In this document: positions 59,328 to 64,000 of the stretch, in pieces | How positions within the stretch are numbered: the stretch's first letter is position 1 | How the letters are laid out: each line of letters opens with the position of its first letter | Assembly: GCA_001970955.1 (NCBI GenBank) | Contig: MPUH01000149.1 | Span: forward strand, 30,595-94,594 | Reading direction: 5' to 3' | Source: Stentor coeruleus | Lineage: Eukaryota; Ciliophora; Heterotrichea; Heterotrichida; Stentoridae | Length of the DNA: 64,000 bases | Program-made: the position numbers and the translations under genes | Notes under the pieces: generated by a model | Database searches by the model: none | Seen by the model: only the letters and a program-made list of their open reading frames with translations | Told to the model about the DNA's origin: nothing

Positions 59328-60250
59328 ATGAGCGAAAAATGTCTGATATGTTATGAAAGTGGACAAAATTGGAGATGTGGATGTGTTTACTGTATATCTT
59401 GTATTGAAGTATGGCTCTTATCACAAGCTAAACTTAATACAGATCATGAATTGATACTCTGTCCACTTATGTCTCTTGGGCATGTTATGAAAGATAAAGA
59501 GTTAAGAGAAAAAGTTAATCATGAAATTTATATAAATTTCTTAGAAACCAGATTAAAAAAGAACTTAATAAAAAGAGAAGATTACTTACAATGCCCAAAC
59601 TTAAAATGTAATTTTATTGGATGGACAACTTCTTCATGTGCAGATTATCAATGTCTAAAATGCCAATTTATATGGAAAAAAATGTAATATAAGAGGATTT
59701 ATCTGGAAATTAGCATGATTTTTAATAATTTGATCTAAGCATTGTGCGATTACTATCAAAAATCTGCCCATCTTGTGGTATGGCTATAATAAAGAATGGG
59801 GGATGTAATCATATGACGTGTAGTAGTTGCAATTATATGTTTTGTTGGCTTTGTATGCAAAAAATTGACAAGACGCATACTTGTAATCAAGGATATAGTT
59901 TTTTTTTTATTATCACATATATGTGTGTGTTTTTTTTTTGCATGAAAATTTTCTTTAGTTTTGAAATTATTAGAATTGTGATTTACTGGATATTGTTAAA
60001 AGTCTTTTATTTGATGATAACAATTATTATATGTGCTCTAAATTTTCTTCCTCAAGTAGTCCTAATCTTATGTGTTCCTCAAAATAAGCCTTTTATACGA
60101 GTATTGTTTTATTTTTTTACCCTTATTATCTTAATCCTTCTTATCATCTCACATATACCATCCTCAATGATAATCATCGAATTATTTCAAACGATTTTCA
60201 TTACTTTTATTATTTGCATCATTTCATGCATTTTACTCTTCACCAAATAG
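59328..60250 (+). CDS. Membrane-anchored RBR (RING-between-RING) ubiquitin ligase, likely spliced
   Basis: Exon 1 (59328-59683) holds RING1 (C5, C8 ... CGCVYCISCIEVWL ... CPL) and part of the IBR (CPNLKC ... CADYQCLKCQF). Exon 2 (59740-60250) holds RING2 with CPSCGMAIIKNGGCNHMTC and CSSCNYMFCWLC, including the expected catalytic cysteine region, then two or more hydrophobic segments (about 195-288). Without splicing, ATG-TAA ends exon 1 and the frame differs. Removing 59684-59739 (GT..AG, 56 nt) fuses the frames into 288 residues. RBR ligases move ubiquitin through a RING2 cysteine thioester; the membrane tail recalls RNF19/RNF144-type enzymes. The intron size is unusual for this genome. Confidence 0.68.
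59684..59739 (+). other. Putative 56-nt intron of the RBR gene
   Basis: It starts GTAATATAAG and ends TTGATCTAAG. Its removal keeps the frame exactly and joins IBR to RING2. It is much longer than the 15-nt introns elsewhere, so a sequencing or assembly deletion is an alternative. Confidence 0.45.
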
Positions 60251-60443
60251 CCGAATTTATAAACATAAAAATTTAAGCCACCTAATTTATTAATAATTCT
60301 AAGATTATTCAATAAAAAATTCTAACAGTCAATCTCATAATGATTACTAATAAAATCTTCAAGTAACAACCGGCAAATTCCCTTACCTCTAAAAAAAACT
60401 TATTCCTTAAAAGCTTCCATAAATTAACTTAGCCTTCAAATTA

Positions 60444-61727
60444 TTAAACACTATCCCTAGATCTTTTATTAGGTAGTACCTGCGATAAATCCGTTAATAT
60501 TTCCGCTGCTTGTTTATCATCTTCATTACCTATAGTCTTAAACTGTCTCATACTTGCATATTGTCTAGCATAATTATAATATCCAATCATAGCTGCATAG
60601 CTGTTAATAATATTCTGATTAATCAACCCTGTATTGACAAACCCAGAAGGAATTTTGGGTACATCAGGTTCTTTAATATCAAATTTCATTTTAGTAATCG
60701 GATTTCTTTTCATATAAGGTAATTCTGATATATTCCATTCAGAATACACATATTCTTTAGTTTCTTCTTTTATCAAATCAGAATTCAGGTTAATTTTTTT
60801 AGCTTTTTCATAAGCCAGTCTAGACTCATTAATCTGCCCTGATTTCCAATATAAAGTGCCTATATTATTCCAAACCTCAACACTATCAGGTAAAATTTCT
60901 GAAGCTTTAATAAAACATCTAAATGCTTGTGATGATTGATCAATTTCAGCACACATAATCCCAAAACTGTTCCATAAATTGAAATCTCCTGAGTTTTTGT
61001 TAAGAAGTTTATAATAACAATTTGATGCTTCATTATAGTCTTTTTTATTATATAAAACTCTTGCTATAGCATATAATAAATCTAATTCTTCAACTGTATC
61101 TTTTTTACATAAAGCTAAACCTTCATATAAATAACGTAAACCTGTAGTTGAATCATAAAAACTTATATGCCAACCCAAACACAAAGCTGTATATGGGGAT
61201 TTAGATAAATTATGGGCTTCTTTATAACAATTTAAAGCTTCATCATATTTACCAGTCTGATAATAACAGTAACAGAATTGAAATTGAGCTGGAATTTTTA
61301 AATCACTTACTAAGCATTTTTGGAAATAAGTCACAGCGTCTAACCAATGAGAAAAACGTTTAAAAATCAACCCGAGCTTTAAATAAATACTAAATCGCTT
61401 AGGGAAATCAGGATCTGCCATGACTACTCTTAAAAATGAAGGCTCTGCATATGTAAAGTTATTGTTCCGGTAATACATTAAACCAATACCATACCATAAC
61501 TCATTATCATCTACCCCTTTTATTAATAGAGCTTTCTGATAGTATTCATGAGCTTTTTTATCATTTCCTAGTATTAATGAACAATGTCCTAAGTTTTTTT
61601 CTAAGTCTCCATCGTCATTCAATATAAGTTTTCGTTCTAAATCTTCAGCATATCTTCTTATACGATCCAAGTCTATGTTTTTACTTTCAAGTTCTTCTAT
61701 AAAATCAACAGTCGTTTCTGAATGCAT
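60444..61727 (-). CDS. TPR protein resembling Ssn6/Cyc8 or UTX repeats
   Basis: A 427-residue protein with about eight tetratricopeptide repeats from about 40 to 315. The sequence LWYGIGLMYYRNNNFTYAE, FSIYLKLGLIFKRFSHWLDA and VWNNIGTLYWKSGQINES resembles the TPR array of Cyc8/Ssn6 and the UTX/KDM6A N-terminus, which organise corepressors on chromatin. The C-terminal ~110 residues are polar with no JmjC domain. A transcription-corepressor role is an inference. The start ATG at 61727 has no better upstream choice. The 3' end lies 193 bp from the RBR stop. Confidence 0.68.
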   Translation of the reverse strand: MHSETTVDFIEELESKNIDLDRIRRYAEDLERKLILNDDGDLEKNLGHCSLILGNDKKAHEYYQKALLIKGVDDNELWYGIGLMYYRNNNFTYAEPSFLRVVMADPDFPKRFSIYLKLGLIFKRFSHWLDAVTYFQKCLVSDLKIPAQFQFCYCYYQTGKYDEALNCYKEAHNLSKSPYTALCLGWHISFYDSTTGLRYLYEGLALCKKDTVEELDLLYAIARVLYNKKDYNEASNCYYKLLNKNSGDFNLWNSFGIMCAEIDQSSQAFRCFIKASEILPDSVEVWNNIGTLYWKSGQINESRLAYEKAKKINLNSDLIKEETKEYVYSEWNISELPYMKRNPITKMKFDIKEPDVPKIPSGFVNTGLINQNIINSYAAMIGYYNYARQYASMRQFKTIGNEDDKQAAEILTDLSQVLPNKRSRDSV

Positions 61728-61889
61728 TTTATTATAAATATAAAGGAAATATTTCCATGGAAAAAAATTGAACTTTTGGATGAACCCTTTTTATAAAACA
61801 ATTAAAATGGTTATATGAAGTATGATGGCAAGGGTTTTTATAGTAAAAAAAAAACTTTAAAAGTATTTTTTAAGGTAAAAGCTTATAAG

Positions 61890-63056
61890 TTACCATAAAT
61901 CTATAGCTAACGGAGCGTTATCTCTTACTTCAGGCTTAAGTACAGCCCAGAATTCTTCTGGGGCTAGTGTTTCTGCAAAGGGTATCTGCAAATTTTTCAT
62001 AATATTTTTGGGGTTTTTCATACCAACTAGTACCGATTTAAGTGATCCTGATGGTATCGACCTTAAAAGTTGAAGTTGTTTACATACATGTGAATCAATC
62101 CCAGCCATAGTCTTTAACAATTTTATATCTAATAATTTACCCTGAAGTAAAGGACTTGATGCTATAACATTAACCCCAAGTTCTTTAGCCACATTAAGCA
62201 AAATTTCTTCAGTACCTCTAAATTCTTGCCATTTTTGAATAAAAGCTTCAGGCATCATAAGATTAATTGGGACTTGTATATATTTCATACCATGATCAGG
62301 ACCTGCTATTGATTCTGCTAATCTGACAACCCTTTCTAATGATAAATGCATATCATGATCAGATATTGGTGATCGAAAACACATCCATGTAGCAAGGCCG
62401 TAATTGACTATTTTTTTAACTTTTATAGCGTTTTCACAGAATTCAATTGCATTTTTTAGTCTTTCCCAGTAAATAGGCTCGTGGATTTGAGGCATTTGGC
62501 TCTCTGCTGTGTTATGGAGATAAAGGAGGTCTATGGTTTGTAAGCCAAGGTTGTTTAAGGATTTATCAAGTTGGTCTTTAAGAAAAGCAGGATGCATACA
62601 ATGAATACCTCCAGGGACATCAGTATCTTGAATAAGTTTTTTTTTTATCAAATCACTTATAATTGTTTTCCCAGGGATCTTTTTATCTGCATCTTCAGGA
62701 ACATATCCGATTTTAGATGATATAAAAAGTTCTTCTCTTTTAAAACCTACTTCTTTAATAAGTTGTTTTAAAGCACTTCCAACTGACCTTTCTGCTTTTT
62801 GATAACGATAGTTTATAGCTGTGTCTATAATATTAAACATCCCAGAAGATACTGATTTTACAATAGCATTTTTTACTAAAGCGTCTGTTTCATTATCAGG
62901 AGCACCCATATATGTTCCAATACCTAATGAAGAAATTGTCAAACCAGTTGATGTTTTTCTCCAATGGCTTTTTGCAACATTTGGGTTTCGGCTTTTAAAA
63001 AACTCTGTACCTTTAACTGTCGCTTGGCCTGCAATGCTAAACCAGCGCCTAAGCAT
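61890..63056 (-). CDS. Aldo/keto reductase family oxidoreductase, possibly mitochondrial
   Basis: A 388-residue AKR (TIM barrel). Residues about 1-24 (MLRRWFSIAGQATVKG) resemble a mitochondrial targeting signal. The barrel has LGIGTYMGAPD, the catalytic D and Y in IDTAINYRYQ (about 85-95), K in ISSKIGY (about 118), and H in LLYLHN (about 200). It reduces carbonyl compounds with NADPH or NADH; the substrate is unknown and several AKR subfamilies are possible. A loop (about 130-160) is longer than in typical AKRs. Its start is only 25 bp from the divergent eIF4E gene. Confidence 0.82.
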   Translation of the reverse strand: MLRRWFSIAGQATVKGTEFFKSRNPNVAKSHWRKTSTGLTISSLGIGTYMGAPDNETDALVKNAIVKSVSSGMFNIIDTAINYRYQKAERSVGSALKQLIKEVGFKREELFISSKIGYVPEDADKKIPGKTIISDLIKKKLIQDTDVPGGIHCMHPAFLKDQLDKSLNNLGLQTIDLLYLHNTAESQMPQIHEPIYWERLKNAIEFCENAIKVKKIVNYGLATWMCFRSPISDHDMHLSLERVVRLAESIAGPDHGMKYIQVPINLMMPEAFIQKWQEFRGTEEILLNVAKELGVNVIASSPLLQGKLLDIKLLKTMAGIDSHVCKQLQLLRSIPSGSLKSVLVGMKNPKNIMKNLQIPFAETLAPEEFWAVLKPEVRDNAPLAIDLW

Positions 63057-63081
63057 ATTATATAAGACTCACATAAATAAA
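63057..63081. promoter_or_regulatory. 25-bp divergent start-to-start interval
   Basis: The AKR start (63056) and the eIF4E start (63082) are separated by 25 bp, so both 5' UTRs must be nearly absent or overlap the neighbouring coding region. No TATA or other element was identified. Confidence 0.5.
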
Positions 63082-63657
63082 ATGGAACAAACTGCTTATC
63101 CTTTACAAAGAAAGTGGGTTATTTGGGAAATGTGGAACCAAAGTAGAGAAGAAAGAAGTTCTTTAGAAAGTATAGCAGAAGTTGGAGAGTTTCAAGGACT
63201 ACACGAATTTTGGCAGCATTGGAACTATTTACCTCACGCAAATCCTTTAATGCTCTTTGAAAACCCTGAGACTAAAGTGAAAATTATTATAGAGTCTATA
63301 AATCAGTCTATTGAAGCAATAGGATTGTTTCAAGATAAGGTTAAACCGATATGGGAAGACCCTATTAATAAGACTGGGTCGAGTATTTATTTTGAATTAC
63401 CATTGAAAGAGATTAATAGGATAAAAGATGTGTGGGATAAATTAGTCTTTAGTGTTATTGGTGAAACTTTACCTTATTCTGAAGATATTGTTGGGGTTAG
63501 AGTTCTTGATAGGAAAAACTCGTATAAGTTCGAGGTTTGGTGTAAGTTTGATGGGAATGTTAATAGATTTTCCAATAAAACTACTCAAATAAAAGATGGA
63601 CTGAAAGAGTTGCTTGGGATTGTTGATATCCAAACTACTAGTTTTTGCAATAGCTAG
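63082..63657 (+). CDS. eIF4E-like cap-binding translation factor (divergent)
   Basis: A 191-residue protein from the ATG at 63082; the longer upstream frame to 62821 is antisense to the AKR gene and was rejected. It aligns with eIF4E: YPLQRKWVIWEM, HEFWQHWNYLP (the W73-type dorsal tryptophan that binds 4E-BP/eIF4G), KPIWEDPINKTG (the cap-binding W102-E103 equivalents) and a W in FEVWCKF (about 155). The other cap-stacking tryptophan (W56 of human eIF4E) has no match in REERSSLESIAE, so cap binding may be altered as in eIF4E2-type proteins. It recruits mRNA 5' ends to ribosomes. Confidence 0.85.
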   Translation: MEQTAYPLQRKWVIWEMWNQSREERSSLESIAEVGEFQGLHEFWQHWNYLPHANPLMLFENPETKVKIIIESINQSIEAIGLFQDKVKPIWEDPINKTGSSIYFELPLKEINRIKDVWDKLVFSVIGETLPYSEDIVGVRVLDRKNSYKFEVWCKFDGNVNRFSNKTTQIKDGLKELLGIVDIQTTSFCNS

Positions 63658-64000
63658 ATTAGGGATCTTCTATAAGATTAAAAATTGGTTTTATGATTTT
63701 GGAGAGTTTTAAATAAGCCACTTAAATATGATTCAATAATATTTTTTAGTGATTATAATATTCATTAGTATAAATCCATGAATACCTACGCATTAAATGT
63801 TTGAGTCTATGATATACATCAAAAATATAAAAGTTATCATAGAACTTTACCCTAGATAAATAACTCAACCCATCAATCATTTTATCATTTTTTCAATCTA
63901 CCTTCAAGCGCACCTAATATTTAGCCCCAAAAAAAATCTTTATCAAAATTGTTCTAATATATAAAAATTATATAATGAGAAAAATTATATAATGAGAAAA
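63658..64000. other. Intergenic spacer at the window edge
   Basis: G-rich on the left then AC-rich. A 17-bp sequence (AATTATATAATGAGAAA) is repeated twice in the last 35 bp. No gene recognised. Confidence 0.4.

Noticed and set aside
59684-59739. An unexcised TA-bounded internal eliminated sequence in the RBR gene
   Set aside because: Cutting between the TA dinucleotides leaves a stop codon; the GT..AG reading restores the frame instead.
62821-63081. Long N-terminal extension upstream of eIF4E
   Set aside because: It is antisense to the AKR coding region and eIF4E homology begins at the ATG at 63082.
1-64000. CRISPR, transposon, phage or tRNA/rRNA genes
   Set aside because: No regular spaced repeats, transposase motifs, terminal inverted repeats or tRNA T-loop consensus were seen on either strand.

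Overview
The window looks like macronuclear DNA of a heterotrich ciliate, most probably Stentor or a close relative. The evidence is: strongly AT-rich DNA; short, tightly packed, mostly intronless genes on both strands; 15-nt GT..AG introns where introns are needed (two in a kinesin gene, one in a coiled-coil gene); TAA, TAG and TGA all used as stops, which argues against the reassigned codes of many other ciliates; and cilium-related or protist-typical proteins (tectonic, MORN, kinesin, EF-hand and PPC-repeat proteins). The species is an inference; no rRNA or tRNA gene was recognised.

Layout. 1-4612: 5' part of a very large secreted PPC-repeat protein, cut by the window edge. 5.7-16 kb: IQ/DUF4378-like protein, homeodomain protein, tectonic, a coiled-coil protein and a C2H2 zinc-finger protein. 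16-27 kb: CLPTM1-family membrane protein, secreted DOMON protein, a multidomain RNA-ligase/kinase/2H-phosphoesterase protein, a membrane protein and a spliced kinesin. 27-36.8 kb: LRR protein, then three close minus-strand genes (MGCC protein, RBBP5/Swd1, SAPS-type PP6 regulatory subunit), then EF-hand and PX proteins. 37-46 kb: coiled-coil proteins, a UBA-PUB p97-adaptor-like protein, a tail-anchored small protein, a MORN protein and a kelch-like protein. 46-52 kb: 18-repeat WD40 protein, Rab GTPase, a spliced coiled-coil gene and a secreted Fe/Mn SOD. 53-64 kb: atypical PP2C, decayed kinase-like sequence, PP2A catalytic subunit, multipass membrane protein, HSD17B10-like SDR, membrane RBR ubiquitin ligase, Ssn6/UTX-like TPR protein, aldo/keto reductase and eIF4E.

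The genes form no operon or single pathway. Themes are phosphatase signalling (PP2A-C, PP6 regulator, PP2C), cilia and cytoskeleton, chromatin (RBBP5, TPR protein), ubiquitin/p97, and four proteins predicted to be N-myristoylated.

Two global properties matter. First, seven single Ns each sit between near-identical direct repeats of 42-145 bp. These look like contig ends joined without merging their overlap, and two of them break genes. Second, by eye almost every spacer runs from GT-rich to AC-rich on the + strand whatever the gene orientation, so strand composition forms a sawtooth centred on genes. This is the most unusual signal in the window. No CRISPR, transposon, phage or other discrete mobile system was seen.
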